NCBI GenBank assembly: GCA_964458645.1
Contig: CAYWJU010000008.1
Location: 1 to 64,000 of the forward strand
DNA from: DAORHV01 sp964458645
GTDB taxonomy: Bacteria > Patescibacteriota > Gracilibacteria > Peribacterales > Peribacteraceae
DNA length: 64,000 nt
Reading direction: 5' to 3'
The translations under genes were made by a program, and so were the position numbers. Of this stretch, positions 49,146 through 57,773 are shown piece after piece (positions within the stretch are counted from its first letter, which is position 1; each line of letters begins with the position of its first letter). Under the pieces are notes generated by a model, which saw only the letters and a program-made list of their open reading frames with translations, was not told where the DNA came from and did no database searches.

Positions 49146-50744
49146 TTACGATTCCATGTGCTCGACTGCAATATCCCAGTTGCACAACACCGTGCCGTGT
49201 TGCCGCAAGAGCGCAAATGCAACGTCGTCGTACCAGCCGTCCGGCATGTCGCCGTTGTAGTGAATGGGCTGCTGTCGCAGAATGCTCGTACGGAACAATG
49301 AGCAGCCGAAACCCGACCCGGATACCTCTTCGATTCCACTGCGACGCTCTTTGTACTGCATGCGCTTTCCACCTTCGCGTGACCAGACGATCATGCAATC
49401 GCGGAATCGGCACGGGTACGACGCCACGACCGCGGCCGTGTCTTCACGAAACGTCTCCAGCATTGCTCGCAACGCGCCAGGTTCCGGCGCAATGTCATCT
49501 TCCAGCGTGAGCAAGAACTCCGTGTCGCAGCTTGCGAGCATGGTGTTGTACGCGTAGACCACCGCCATTTGATAAAAATGACGTGCGTTGTCATCGCCGG
49601 AAACACGATTGCGAATGAGTTTCTCCGGCGTTTGATTCCACAAAGCCGGCAACGGAGCCTTGCTGTACGTCACGCGACCGAACGGCAACGTTGCCGCTGC
49701 ATCACGCAACATCCGTTCAAATTCGGGCTTTCCACTGGTATCGAGCCAGTGCAGTCGGATCAAACTCGGGTCGTGTGCCAAGGAACGCAATGCCGCTACG
49801 TACCGCTCGAATGCATCCGTACGACCGGCAAATGGCGTAAAAATCGTCACCAGTTCGTGCGCCAGCCCCGCCCGGTGCGCATACGTTGGCTGCTTGGCTG
49901 CATAAGCATGCAACATGCTGTCGCCATGCACACGGTACTCCACCGTCGTAGCGGCCTTGCGCGCAGTCCATGGCATGGCCGTAATGCGCTTGGCGATGTC
50001 CCAATCGTGGTGGGCGTTGTGCAATTCGCGATAGCCTCCGACCACCTCGAACGCCTGACGACGCATCATGGCATGCGCCGAAATATAATTGCGCTGCTGC
50101 AATACTTCAGGATCGAACTCCGGCATGGCAACGAGTGTGCTGCGATCGCCGAATTCCTGCATGTCTGCGTAGGCAATGCCGACGCTCGCGTCGTCCATAC
50201 AGGCTAAGCAGGCATCGATATAGTTGGCGGAAAGTCTGTCGTCGGCATCCAGAAAGACAAGGTACGGCGCAACGGTGGCCAGGGCGCCGGCATTGCGAGC
50301 GGCCGCAACGCTGCGCCATTCGCCGCGCACATACCGCACGCCATGCTCCGCGTAACGCTGCGCGATTGCAGCCGTGTCATCGCTCGAAGCATCGTCGACC
50401 ACCAACACCTCGCGAGGCAAAACCGTCTGTGTTAAAGCACTTTCGATTGCTTCGACAAGATACCGTCCGTAGTTATGACACGGAATGATGACCGCTACGT
50501 TCCCAAGCACCTGGTTCCCATGCCGTATGTGCCGCTTGTCCCAGGCGACTTCACCGGGTTGCGGCAAGCGACGTCTGGCACCTGGAACGGGCCACAGCCA
50601 ACCGAGTAGTGAGTAACGGACAAAGCGCACTTGCCGGGCAAACGGACTGCCAGCAGCAACCCACCACGCATACGCCTTACGGGGAAATCGACGGGGGGTC
50701 GTGGCGGACGGAAGCGCCTGTGGTGTGCGTGATTGCACGATCAT
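49146..50744 (-). CDS. Two-domain glycosyltransferase (GT2 plus second GT-A-like module)
   Basis: A 532-residue protein. An N-terminal basic stretch precedes a GT2 domain (NVAVIIPCHNYGRYLVEAIE, VVDDASSDDT, FLDADDRLS). After about residue 330 there is a second GT-A-like module with TLEDDIAPEPGAL as its acidic metal site and DMPDGWYDDVAFA near the end. Two sugars may therefore be added by one chain, as in chondroitin- or hyaluronan-type synthases, but the acceptor is unknown. TACGTT lies 8 bases before the ATG. It converges on the Wzm/Wzt genes. Confidence 0.82.
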   Translation of the reverse strand: MIVQSRTPQALPSATTPRRFPRKAYAWWVAAGSPFARQVRFVRYSLLGWLWPVPGARRRLPQPGEVAWDKRHIRHGNQVLGNVAVIIPCHNYGRYLVEAIESALTQTVLPREVLVVDDASSDDTAAIAQRYAEHGVRYVRGEWRSVAAARNAGALATVAPYLVFLDADDRLSANYIDACLACMDDASVGIAYADMQEFGDRSTLVAMPEFDPEVLQQRNYISAHAMMRRQAFEVVGGYRELHNAHHDWDIAKRITAMPWTARKAATTVEYRVHGDSMLHAYAAKQPTYAHRAGLAHELVTIFTPFAGRTDAFERYVAALRSLAHDPSLIRLHWLDTSGKPEFERMLRDAAATLPFGRVTYSKAPLPALWNQTPEKLIRNRVSGDDNARHFYQMAVVYAYNTMLASCDTEFLLTLEDDIAPEPGALRAMLETFREDTAAVVASYPCRFRDCMIVWSREGGKRMQYKERRSGIEEVSGSGFGCSLFRTSILRQQPIHYNGDMPDGWYDDVAFALLRQHGTVLCNWDIAVEHMES

Positions 50745-50838
50745 GCGCGAAAAACGTAAAACAACGGCCGGAGTGTATCAGACCATCACGCGACGCAGTT
50801 CCGAAAATGCCGCACAACGCGTAGGATGCAAGAAAGCG

Positions 50839-51645
50839 ATGCCAACCAAGCGCACTCCGAAAAGCACCGGCCTCCTTTCACTCAAAGATTTCCGCGTGTC
50901 GGTCGAAGGCAAAGAAATCGTGCGCGGAATCGACTTGGAGATCAAGCCAGGTGAAATCCATGCGATCATGGGGCCCAATGGTTCGGGAAAATCGACGCTG
51001 GTAAACGCGCTCATGGGTCACCCCAAGTACCAAGCATCCGGCACCGCCACGCTGCGCGGCGAGCCGTTGGCCGATTTACCAGCCGATCAAAGAGCCTGCA
51101 AAGGCTTGTTTTTGGCATTCCAGTACCCCAAAGAGATTGCCGGTGTCACGCTGCGCAATTTTCTGTTGGCAGCCTACGAAGCCCAAATGAAGGCGCGCGA
51201 CCCCAAGCACAAACGCATGTCGCCGATTACATTCCGGGGCATGTTGCAATCGGTCATGAAAGAATTGCAGATGGACCCCGGCTTTGCCGAGCGTAGCTTG
51301 AACCAAGGATTCAGCGGCGGCGAAAAGAAGAAGGCGGAAATCCTGCAGCTGAACATTTTGAAACCTGCGCTCGCACTCTTGGATGAAACCGATTCGGGTT
51401 TGGATGTGGATGCCTTGCGCATTGTTGCCGAGGGCGTAAACCGCCTGCGCTCGAAGAATTTTTCAGCGCTGATCGTCACACACTATGCCCGTATTTTGGA
51501 CTACATCGTCCCTGATCGGGTGCACGTCATGATTCAAGGACGGCTCGTGGAAAGCGGCGGCCCCGACTTTGCCCGCAAATTGGAACGCGAAGGATACGCA
51601 CGGTATGGCGTGGCCGACACCGGTCGCATCAAGCTTGATTTGTAG
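50839..51645 (+). CDS. sufC: SufC, Fe-S assembly ATPase
   Basis: A 268-residue SufC: Walker A GPNGSGKST near 45, Q-loop FQYPKEIAGV, signature FSGGEKKKAEIL near 158, Walker B LALLDETDSGLD near 179 and the H-loop VTHYARIL. It powers the SufBCD scaffold. The start MPTKRTPK is preferred because TAGGAT ends 11 bases before it; longer in-frame versions would run into the upstream promoter region. It stands apart from sufB and sufD. SufS, SufE or SufU are not seen in the window. Confidence 0.96.
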   Translation: MPTKRTPKSTGLLSLKDFRVSVEGKEIVRGIDLEIKPGEIHAIMGPNGSGKSTLVNALMGHPKYQASGTATLRGEPLADLPADQRACKGLFLAFQYPKEIAGVTLRNFLLAAYEAQMKARDPKHKRMSPITFRGMLQSVMKELQMDPGFAERSLNQGFSGGEKKKAEILQLNILKPALALLDETDSGLDVDALRIVAEGVNRLRSKNFSALIVTHYARILDYIVPDRVHVMIQGRLVESGGPDFARKLEREGYARYGVADTGRIKLDL

Positions 51646-51689
51646 CCGGCATATTGCCCGTTCGCGCAGAGCGTCGATAGAATGAATGC

Positions 51690-52430
51690 ATGAACGAAAC
51701 CACCACTACGCGCCCAGCGTCCTGGGCCCTGATCCTTGCCGTCGCCCTCGGCGGCGCTTTTTACTTGGCCGGACAACATTTAGCCACCAAGACGCAGAAT
51801 ATGGCGACCATTTCGGTCTCCGCCGACGCACATGTATCGGCAGTCCCCGACATCGCCACCCTTACATTCGGCATTACGGTTGACCAGGAATCCGACGCGA
51901 AGATCGCCATTGAAAAGGTTCGCAAGAATATGACCGCGATCATCGAGGCAGTGCAGAAGGCCGATGTCTTGGAAAAGGACATCGCTACCGAGAACTTCTG
52001 GATGAATCCCAGCTACGACTATAGCGACGGGCGTCAGGTATTGCGCGGCTACGGTGCAGGCCAGACGCTACGCGTGAAGGTACGCAATTTGGAAAACGTC
52101 GGTGTGGTCTTGGCAGCCGCCACCAACGCTGGCGCGAACCAGGCTGGCGACGTGGTCTTTAGCTTCGACAAGCCCGAAGAATTGCGCGCCCAAGCCCGCA
52201 ATAAGGCCATCAACGACGCCAAACAGAAAGCCATGGTGCTAGCCGGCGATCTGGGTGTGAGTCTTGGCAAATTGCAGAGCTTCAACGAAGGATACGCCGG
52301 TTCGCCGATTGCTCCCATGATGATGCGTTCCGAAGCCGGCGCGACAAAAGACGGTGCAGTTGCACTGCCCATTCCGAGTGGCGAGCAGGAAGTGACTGTC
52401 CAGGTAACCCTCACATACGAAGTACGTTAA
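51690..52430 (+). CDS. Exported SIMPL-domain (DUF541) protein
   Basis: A 246-residue protein with an N-terminal membrane anchor (WALILAVALGGAFYLAGQHL) and a SIMPL domain: ATISVSADAHVSAVPDIATL near 39, then YGAGQTLRVKVRNLENVGVV and the C-terminal VTVQVTLTYEVR. These periplasmic or surface proteins form rings and have been tied to oxidative stress, but activity is uncertain. TAGAAT lies 6 bases before the ATG. The cupin lipoprotein starts 4 bases after its stop. Confidence 0.9.
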   Translation: MNETTTTRPASWALILAVALGGAFYLAGQHLATKTQNMATISVSADAHVSAVPDIATLTFGITVDQESDAKIAIEKVRKNMTAIIEAVQKADVLEKDIATENFWMNPSYDYSDGRQVLRGYGAGQTLRVKVRNLENVGVVLAAATNAGANQAGDVVFSFDKPEELRAQARNKAINDAKQKAMVLAGDLGVSLGKLQSFNEGYAGSPIAPMMMRSEAGATKDGAVALPIPSGEQEVTVQVTLTYEVR

Positions 52431-52433
52431 TCC

Positions 52434-53120
52434 ATGCGCGCAAGTCGCTCCGTACTGTGGCTAACGCTCGCGATGACGACGCTGCTTGTCGGTTGCGGCT
52501 CGCTGCTCTACGGCGGCTCATCCGACAATAAGGTGCCGACTGGAGCGGGAGGAACATCTGCATCTGAGCAAGCTGCAGAAGCCGCACCCGGATCTGCATC
52601 GTCGAATGTGTCAGTGGCGCCCCCACGCCGCGAATTCGAGCCGGAAATCGTCGATATTCTGACGGTATTTCGAGACAAGTTATCGGATGCAGCGGATTTC
52701 GACGCAGAAAATATCGTCAGTACGCAAAAGGTTATCGGCCAGTTGATATTGGTGACTCGGGGGATGAAGCTGCACCGCACCATGGAGCAGAGTCGCGTAT
52801 TTTATGTCATCAGTGGTCGCGGCGACATCGTGCTAGATGGTTCCGGCGGATCTATTCGCGCAGGGCACATGATTGTGATTCCACCTGGGGTTTCACTGAA
52901 AATAATGCCAGTTGGCGAGCACCCGTTGCGGCTCCTGCTCTTTAAAGCACCCGGCAACGGCTTTAATAGCATCGATTGGCTGTCGGAAGAAACATCATCC
53001 GAGGCAGCCGAACCGGAAGAGGAGGTCGAGCAATTGCTGCCGGTCGAAGAGGTGCCTGAGCACAATGCCGAATCCAGCAGCAGCGAGGAATTCCAAACCG
53101 GAACACTATCGAACGAATAG
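52434..53120 (+). CDS. Cupin-domain lipoprotein
   Basis: A 228-residue protein with a lipoprotein signal (lipobox LLVGCG, Cys21), a Gly/Ser/Ala-rich linker, a small cupin barrel near residues 95-180 (KLHRTMEQSRVFYVISGRGD; IRAGHMIVIPPGVSLKI) and an acidic Ser/Glu tail. The cupin has one of the usual His ligands and may bind sugar rather than metal. It forms a probable operon with the SIMPL gene. Its end overlaps the convergent membrane protein gene by 15 bases. Confidence 0.85.
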   Translation: MRASRSVLWLTLAMTTLLVGCGSLLYGGSSDNKVPTGAGGTSASEQAAEAAPGSASSNVSVAPPRREFEPEIVDILTVFRDKLSDAADFDAENIVSTQKVIGQLILVTRGMKLHRTMEQSRVFYVISGRGDIVLDGSGGSIRAGHMIVIPPGVSLKIMPVGEHPLRLLLFKAPGNGFNSIDWLSEETSSEAAEPEEEVEQLLPVEEVPEHNAESSSSEEFQTGTLSNE

Positions 53121-53513
53121 GGCGCGAATATCCGCGTGCGCCACGACCAGCACCGCACCAAGGGTAATGAAGCCCAGTCCCACCACGATTGGCAGATCGA
53201 TTTTCTCGTGCGCCACAATCATGTTGAACGCAAGCGCGGCAATAGGGCCGGAGGCAATCCAGAGCGCTGCGATAACAATGAAATTTTTATAGTTGGCGAA
53301 GCCCAAATGAAAGCCATAACTGAAGAGTGCGTTAATAAGAATGAGCACCCAGAGAAATTCGATCTGCGTGACAATGGACCGCACCAGCGCCGAGTTGTAC
53401 GCGAATCCGAGGAATGACCCCGACGACGGCAGCTTGCCGGTGAAGTACCCATACCACGACACCAGGAACTGAGCGGCAAGAAACACAACGGGCATCAATA
53501 GTTTTGCAAACAT
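53106..53513 (-). CDS. Small four-helix membrane protein
   Basis: A 135-residue protein with four hydrophobic helices, starting MFAKLLMPVVFLAAQFLVSW. The layout (KNFIVIAALWIASGPIAALA and GLGFITLGAVLVVA at the end) recalls a half-size EamA/SMR-type transporter, but no signature proves it. The ATG follows a C/T-rich leader with TAATTT about 13 bases upstream. It is 16 bases downstream of the next membrane protein gene on the same strand. Confidence 0.65.
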   Translation of the reverse strand: MFAKLLMPVVFLAAQFLVSWYGYFTGKLPSSGSFLGFAYNSALVRSIVTQIEFLWVLILINALFSYGFHLGFANYKNFIVIAALWIASGPIAALAFNMIVAHEKIDLPIVVGLGFITLGAVLVVAHADIRALFVR

Positions 53514-53529
53514 GGAAAGAGGTGGAAAA

Positions 53530-53811
53530 TTACTGCATCCATTTGCGGAAGAATCCGCGCGCGCTGCGCTTGCTGTTCCGCCGAAAGTCCGTGACAACGT
53601 CCTTCAACGATACCAATCCCCAGACGGCATTCAGGACCGCGAACGGATAACTGGAAAGAAGTAGCGCATACCACACCAGCAGCGCCCCTCCTGCCATGTT
53701 ACACAGATCGTAAATGAAATAATCGTCTTTCCAGAGATGCAGCTGATTGAGCACGAAGGCCAGCAGCAGCAACGTTGCACCCACAACGCCAATAAGTGTG
53801 ACAAGCGTCAT
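53530..53811 (-). CDS. CBU_0592-like small membrane protein
   Basis: A 93-residue protein with three membrane helices and the sequence NQLHLWKDDYFIYDLCNMAG that marks the CBU_0592-like family (function unknown), ending in a basic tail. The third possible start (53811) is chosen because TATGCT lies exactly 7 bases before it; the longer forms add a poorly conserved leader. It is divergent from the 53883 gene with overlapping promoter regions. Confidence 0.75.
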   Translation of the reverse strand: MTLVTLIGVVGATLLLLAFVLNQLHLWKDDYFIYDLCNMAGGALLVWYALLLSSYPFAVLNAVWGLVSLKDVVTDFRRNSKRSARGFFRKWMQ

Positions 53812-53882
53812 GTGAGCCAGCATAGGCCAACAGGCCTTTCGGCTGCGTTGTGAAAAAACATGAAATATGCTACAATGATCCG

Positions 53883-54680
53883 ATGTCATTCAAGACAAAC
53901 ATCCTTCAGTCTCACACGTTCCGGCAGCTTGCCGGTGCTTCCATTGGCATGCTCGTCGCCGGTGTGTTGTATGTCGGCTTTGAGCAGATCGGCAGCATGA
54001 AGCTGGGCGCCATGCTCGTGCAACCGAACACCACCGTCTCCGAAAACGCGGACAAAGTGGCAACCGCACACGAAACGATCGATGACGACACCGCTCGTCG
54101 CCTCGGCCAGCGCGCTCAGGCTGTTTCCGATCAAATGAAGCAGTACACCGCAATGGTGCAACCTCAGGTTGCTACGACCGAATTGCAACAACACACGCAG
54201 GCGCGCTTGTCCCAGCGCCAGCAGCAGCTGTCAACCTTTGCTACGAACCAGGCAGCACACGCTGCGGCACCGGTGTACGCCGGGAATTCCGACGGCCCGG
54301 TTGACCAGCTCACTCGATTGGCGCAACGCGCTGAACAAGCCCGCCAGCTACGAGAGGAGACGTTGGCCGCAAACGTCGCTGCGAAAACGCCGGCTGCACC
54401 GTTGGATCTTGCGGCACTTGTGAAGTCTGTAAAAGAAAATCCGGTCATTGCCTCCAGTGCTTCGAGCGCGCCTGAAACCATCGTCGCCGTAGCGGAAAAA
54501 GAGACACTGCATTCTGGTGCGCCGCTGGCAAGCTCCAGCATTGTAAATCCTCCGAAGCGCCTCACGAGTTCCGGCGCAAAAGAAAACATGTTGGCACTCA
54601 TGACGTTGGCCGGTTGCATCGGCATGTATCTGTCGGATCCGCTCCGTCGCTCACGCCTTCTTGCGTTGGTGACTCGGTAG
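53883..54680 (+). CDS. Hypothetical membrane-anchored Gln/Ala-rich protein
   Basis: A 265-residue protein with an N-terminal membrane helix (LAGASIGMLVAGVLYVGF) and a second hydrophobic segment near the C-terminus (MLALMTLAGCIGMYLSD). The part between is helical, rich in Gln, Ala and Thr and likely a coiled coil (LQQHTQARLSQRQQQLSTFA). No family is recognised. TACAAT lies 6 bases before the ATG. It precedes the prepilin peptidase gene by 33 bases and could be a pilus- or envelope-associated scaffold. Confidence 0.7.
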   Translation: MSFKTNILQSHTFRQLAGASIGMLVAGVLYVGFEQIGSMKLGAMLVQPNTTVSENADKVATAHETIDDDTARRLGQRAQAVSDQMKQYTAMVQPQVATTELQQHTQARLSQRQQQLSTFATNQAAHAAAPVYAGNSDGPVDQLTRLAQRAEQARQLREETLAANVAAKTPAAPLDLAALVKSVKENPVIASSASSAPETIVAVAEKETLHSGAPLASSSIVNPPKRLTSSGAKENMLALMTLAGCIGMYLSDPLRRSRLLALVTR

Positions 54681-54713
54681 GAAATTTCTATCGTTCGCAG
54701 TAGCATAGGCTCC

Positions 54714-55463
54714 ATGTCGAGCCCGCTTTTCGTGCCCTTCTTCGCGGCAATCGGACTGATCTTGGGGAGTTTCGGCAACGTGCTGATCCTGCGCTACGGC
54801 TCCAAGAACTGGGTCGGCGGCCGTTCCAAATGCCCGCGCTGCAAGCACCAATTGGCGTGGTACGACCTTCTTCCGGTAGCCAGCTTCGTGCTGCTCGGAG
54901 GGAAATGTCGATACTGCAGCAAGCCCATCTCTGCGCAATACCCGTCTGTCGAGCTGGCTTCCTCTGCCATTTTTTTACTGACGCTCAATCGCATTCCCGA
55001 CCAGCCGTTGCTGGCCATGCTCTCCGGCATCATTTTGTACATGCTGTTGATCACGGCGGTTGTGGACGCCAAGCATCATCAAATCCCCGATATCTTCAGC
55101 ATTGTTATTGCCGTGGCTGGATTGGTATCCGTCGCACTCTTCGGCTCAATGCAAGATGCACTCATGGGCATGCTCGTTGGAGCCGGATGGTTCGGTTGGC
55201 AGTGGCTGCTGAGTCGCGGCACGTGGGTCGGCAGCGGCGACATTCTGCTCGCCGGAGCACTTGGACTGTGGCTCGGCTTCTGGCCGACCATCGCCATGTT
55301 GGTGCTTGCCTACAGCAGCGGCGCAATCACGGCTGCCGTTCTCTTGGCACGGGGAGATATCCGCATGAAAAACACACACCTCGGCTTCGCACCGTTCATG
55401 GCTGTCGGAACGGTGATGTCGTTCCTTGGTGCCGCGGATTGGTATTTGTCATTCCTGCGCTAG
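54714..55463 (+). CDS. pilD: Prepilin peptidase PilD
   Basis: A 249-residue polytopic aspartic peptidase with the N-terminal methylase domain zinc site (CPRCKHQ near 39, CRYCSK near 64) and the two catalytic Asp motifs (VVDAKHHQIPD near 115 and GSGDILL near 173). It cleaves and N-methylates the pilins and pseudopilins encoded at 15.5-23 kb. The gene is separated from that locus by more than 30 kb. TAGCAT lies 7 bases before the ATG. Confidence 0.95.
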   Translation: MSSPLFVPFFAAIGLILGSFGNVLILRYGSKNWVGGRSKCPRCKHQLAWYDLLPVASFVLLGGKCRYCSKPISAQYPSVELASSAIFLLTLNRIPDQPLLAMLSGIILYMLLITAVVDAKHHQIPDIFSIVIAVAGLVSVALFGSMQDALMGMLVGAGWFGWQWLLSRGTWVGSGDILLAGALGLWLGFWPTIAMLVLAYSSGAITAAVLLARGDIRMKNTHLGFAPFMAVGTVMSFLGAADWYLSFLR

Positions 55464-55469
55464 ACCGTA

Positions 55470-55606
55470 CACAAAACAAGGCCCTGTATCTCTGAAGACG
55501 AACATTTCGTCTGTCCGCAGGGATACAGGGCCTTCTATACCAACTAGGATTGCTGCACGTCTCACGAGGAGAATGCCCCCCTTGCGGGGAAATCCGTAAT
55601 GTTGGC
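55470..55606 (-). ncRNA. Candidate structured small RNA
   Basis: On the minus strand TTGACA (55643-55638) and TATTAT (55618-55613, 19-base spacing) point into a 135-base stretch without a convincing frame. The transcript would contain a GGATT/AATCC-closed junction holding a CCCC-GCAA-GGGG hairpin and a TCTC/GAGA hairpin, and would end with a 13-bp stem (55534-55522 with 55490-55478) capped by a second AGACGAA/TTCGTCT stem, then TTGTTTTGT. It is not tmRNA, 6S or SRP RNA by any motif I know. Confidence 0.5.
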
Positions 55607-55709
55607 CTGGTCATAATACAATACATTCCAACTGATTGTCAACCAGTCCTGACATCAATTGCACCGCATCCTGCCGAGGAAAACTCGAAATCCCTGCTAA
55701 AATGGTTGC

Positions 55710-56150
55710 ATGAAGACCGTGGCACAGAACCGCAAGGCCCGATTCGACTATGAAATCCTCGAAACGGTGGAAGCTGGGCTGATCCTCACCGGCCAGGAGG
55801 TAAAATCATGCCGCCTCGGGCAAGTGAGCTTGGCTGGAGCCTACGTCTCGTTTTTGGGTGGTAAGCCGATGATCAAGCACGCCAAAATCGCAGCCTATAA
55901 ATTCGCATCGGGAATAGAGGGGTACGATCCGGGTCGCGACCGCGAATTACTGATGCGGAAATCCGAGCTCGCGCGCTTGGTCGGTGCATCGGCCGAAAAA
56001 GGCATGACGCTCATACCGCTGGAAATTCACGCCGGGAAATTCATCAAGGTGCTCATTGGGCTCGGACGGGGACGAAAGCGGCTGGATAAGCGGCAGGTTA
56101 TTAAGGAGCGCGATATGGATCGGAGAATGAGGACGGGGAAAGATGTATAA
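55710..56150 (+). CDS. smpB: tmRNA-binding protein SmpB
   Basis: A 146-residue SmpB: KTVAQNRKARFDYEILETVE at the start, LTGQEVKSCRLGQVSLAGAY, and a C-terminal GLGRGRKRLDKRQVIKERD tail that enters the decoding site. It rescues stalled ribosomes with tmRNA, whose gene is not in the window. TAAAAT lies 6 bases before the ATG. Confidence 0.97.
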   Translation: MKTVAQNRKARFDYEILETVEAGLILTGQEVKSCRLGQVSLAGAYVSFLGGKPMIKHAKIAAYKFASGIEGYDPGRDRELLMRKSELARLVGASAEKGMTLIPLEIHAGKFIKVLIGLGRGRKRLDKRQVIKERDMDRRMRTGKDV

Positions 56151-56164
56151 GGCAGGCGAATGAA

Positions 56165-56252
56165 TGGCTACATTGTTCCAATGTTGCCAGTAAAAACGCC
56201 TGGTTTCGCTTGCGGGCAATGAAACAATGGAACAATTTCTCTGTACTTCGTT
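56165..56252. repeat. Imperfect inverted repeat between smpB and recR
   Basis: ATTGTTCCAATGTTGCC (about 56172-56188) is complementary, with mismatches, to GGGCAATGAAACAATGGAAC and following bases (about 56215-56238). It could end the smpB message. A TATGGT box follows 6 bases before the recR ATG. Confidence 0.5.
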
Positions 56253-56273
56253 TCTCTCTATTATGGTATCCGC

Positions 56274-56870
56274 ATGAGTCTGCTTCCGCCGCAAATCAAA
56301 AAGGCCGTCGAAGAATTCAGTAAGTTGCCGGGCATTGGCCCCAAGTCTGCCGAACGGCTGACGTTCCATTTGCTGCGCTCGTCCAAGGCCTCGCCGGATG
56401 CACTGGGCAACGCGCTGCTGGCGCTCAAGCGTGATCTGAAATACTGCAAGCAGTGCCAAATGATCACCTTGGAGGACCTCTGCGAGACCTGCAAAGACTC
56501 TACGCGCGACACAGCCAGCATCTTGGTGGTGGAAGAGCCTCTGGAGGTCATCGCCTTCGAGAAGGCCGGTTACAAGGGCGTGTACCACGTGCTGCACGGC
56601 GTCTTGTCCCCCATCGACGGCATGGGCCCGGAGCAATTGCGCCTGAAGGAATTGATTGACCGTTGCCAGGACGGTGCGATTACCGAAGTCGTCATTGCAA
56701 CGAACTTAGACGTGGAGGGCGAAGCCACCGCAACGTACATCAAGCAGCAGCTGGCTGGCCGCGTGAAGACCGTCACGCGTCTGGCGCACGGCCTGCCGAT
56801 GGGCGCCGACATCGAGTTCGCCGACCAAGTCACGCTGCGTGAGGCGCTGGCCGGGCGCAGGCAGGCGTAA
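56274..56870 (+). CDS. recR: Recombination mediator RecR
   Basis: A 198-residue RecR with helix-hairpin-helix (FSKLPGIGPKSAERLTFHLL), a four-Cys zinc finger (CKQCQMI ... CETCKD near 58-72), a Toprim domain (ILVVEEPLEVIAFEK) and the Walker-like C-terminal end. It acts with RecO and RecF in gap repair. TATGGT lies 6 bases before the ATG. Confidence 0.97.
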   Translation: MSLLPPQIKKAVEEFSKLPGIGPKSAERLTFHLLRSSKASPDALGNALLALKRDLKYCKQCQMITLEDLCETCKDSTRDTASILVVEEPLEVIAFEKAGYKGVYHVLHGVLSPIDGMGPEQLRLKELIDRCQDGAITEVVIATNLDVEGEATATYIKQQLAGRVKTVTRLAHGLPMGADIEFADQVTLREALAGRRQA

Positions 56871-56873
56871 TAC

Positions 56874-56902
56874 AAAAACAGCCCATGCAATGCTGCGGGC
56901 TG
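56874..56902 (-). terminator. Rho-independent terminator (minus strand)
   Basis: ACAGCCC and GGGCTGT form the stem around a 12-base loop. Read on the minus strand it is followed by a T5 run, so it ends the 56928 gene; it may also stop recR transcripts. Confidence 0.8.
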
Positions 56903-56927
56903 TTCCTGTAAATATTTCGAGATTGAA

Positions 56928-57317
56928 CTACGAGATCTGCGAAGGGTGAGTGGGAACTGCACCGCTGTTGATTTCTCCGCGGATCTGTTCGCGACCCCAG
57001 TCGCTGGTTGGCGTCTGGAACGTATGCGCCCAGCGAGCGCCGAACGGAGCGCGCTGTAGCAAGCCGTCGGCAACGTGCGTGAAGCGGCTGGCGTGGGCTG
57101 AAACCGGGCGAAGGAACGACGCAATTTTGGGGGCGTTCTTGCCGATCACGGAATCGGTGGCAAGCATGCCAGTCGTACCCATTTTTCCCAGGCCGTATGC
57201 GCTGCCAACAAGCCCCAGTCCGAGCAAAATCTTGCCCTTATGACGGCTCAGGAAGCCTTTCACGCCATTGCGCTGCTCTGGAGGTGAATCGCGGAGAACT
57301 TCAGGATTTCTAGACAT
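56928..57317 (-). CDS. Hypothetical protein with Gly-rich hydrophobic segment
   Basis: A 129-residue protein with a basic N-terminus (GFLSRHKGKI) and a glycine-rich hydrophobic stretch (ILLGLGLVGSAYGLGKMGTT, residues 31-50) that may insert in the membrane, followed by a polar tail. No family is recognised. It lies 36 bases downstream of the 57354 gene with a C/T-rich spacer and no SD, so it is likely in the same transcript. Confidence 0.6.
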   Translation of the reverse strand: MSRNPEVLRDSPPEQRNGVKGFLSRHKGKILLGLGLVGSAYGLGKMGTTGMLATDSVIGKNAPKIASFLRPVSAHASRFTHVADGLLQRAPFGARWAHTFQTPTSDWGREQIRGEINSGAVPTHPSQIS

Positions 57318-57353
57318 GGTGTTGAGGAGAAAGCGAATAGTGAGAAAGGCGTA

Positions 57354-57773
57354 CTACTTGGAAGAATTCACCGTCAGAACGCGGTGACGTGCAACGGAAA
57401 GCGTTGCGAGTGCTTCAGCAGCATCTTTGTCCAACGAGTCGCTCTGCAGCGAAATTTCAATGAGTGCGGAAATACCACAAGCACCGATGCTGAACAACAG
57501 AACGTCGAGTGCTCCGTCCGACAACGTGTCGAAGGAGAAATCGTTGACGTCGCCGCTCTTCGTGAACTTCTCGAGCATCGCCTTCACCTCGGGGTACTTG
57601 TCGTACGAAGCCTTTGTAAGGCGTTCCACGAGTTCGTCTTCAGACTCATAGGACTCCAGAGTCTCGCTCTCAACGCGACCGGTAAACAGCGCCTGAACAT
57701 TCGGCGAGAGCTTGGTGAGAAGCGCCTGCTCCTCTTTGGTAAGGAGGACCTTCGTCGTAGCTTTTGCAGCCAT
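57354..57773 (-). CDS. Hypothetical acidic helical protein
   Basis: A 139-residue protein with a Lys/Thr-rich start (MAAKATTKVLLTKEE), an acidic helical body (ESYESEDELVERLTKASYDK) and a hydrophobic patch near residues 90-106 (DVLLFSIGACGISALIE). No known domain. The promoter at 57802-57830 is near consensus, and the leader ends in a C/T tract without SD, the same style as the pilin and nusA leaders, suggesting strong expression. Confidence 0.65.
   Translation of the reverse strand: MAAKATTKVLLTKEEQALLTKLSPNVQALFTGRVESETLESYESEDELVERLTKASYDKYPEVKAMLEKFTKSGDVNDFSFDTLSDGALDVLLFSIGACGISALIEISLQSDSLDKDAAEALATLSVARHRVLTVNSSK

Noticed and set aside
55470..55640. tmRNA gene adjacent to smpB
   Set aside because: The stretch is too short and lacks the tRNA-like ends and any tag-coding sequence.
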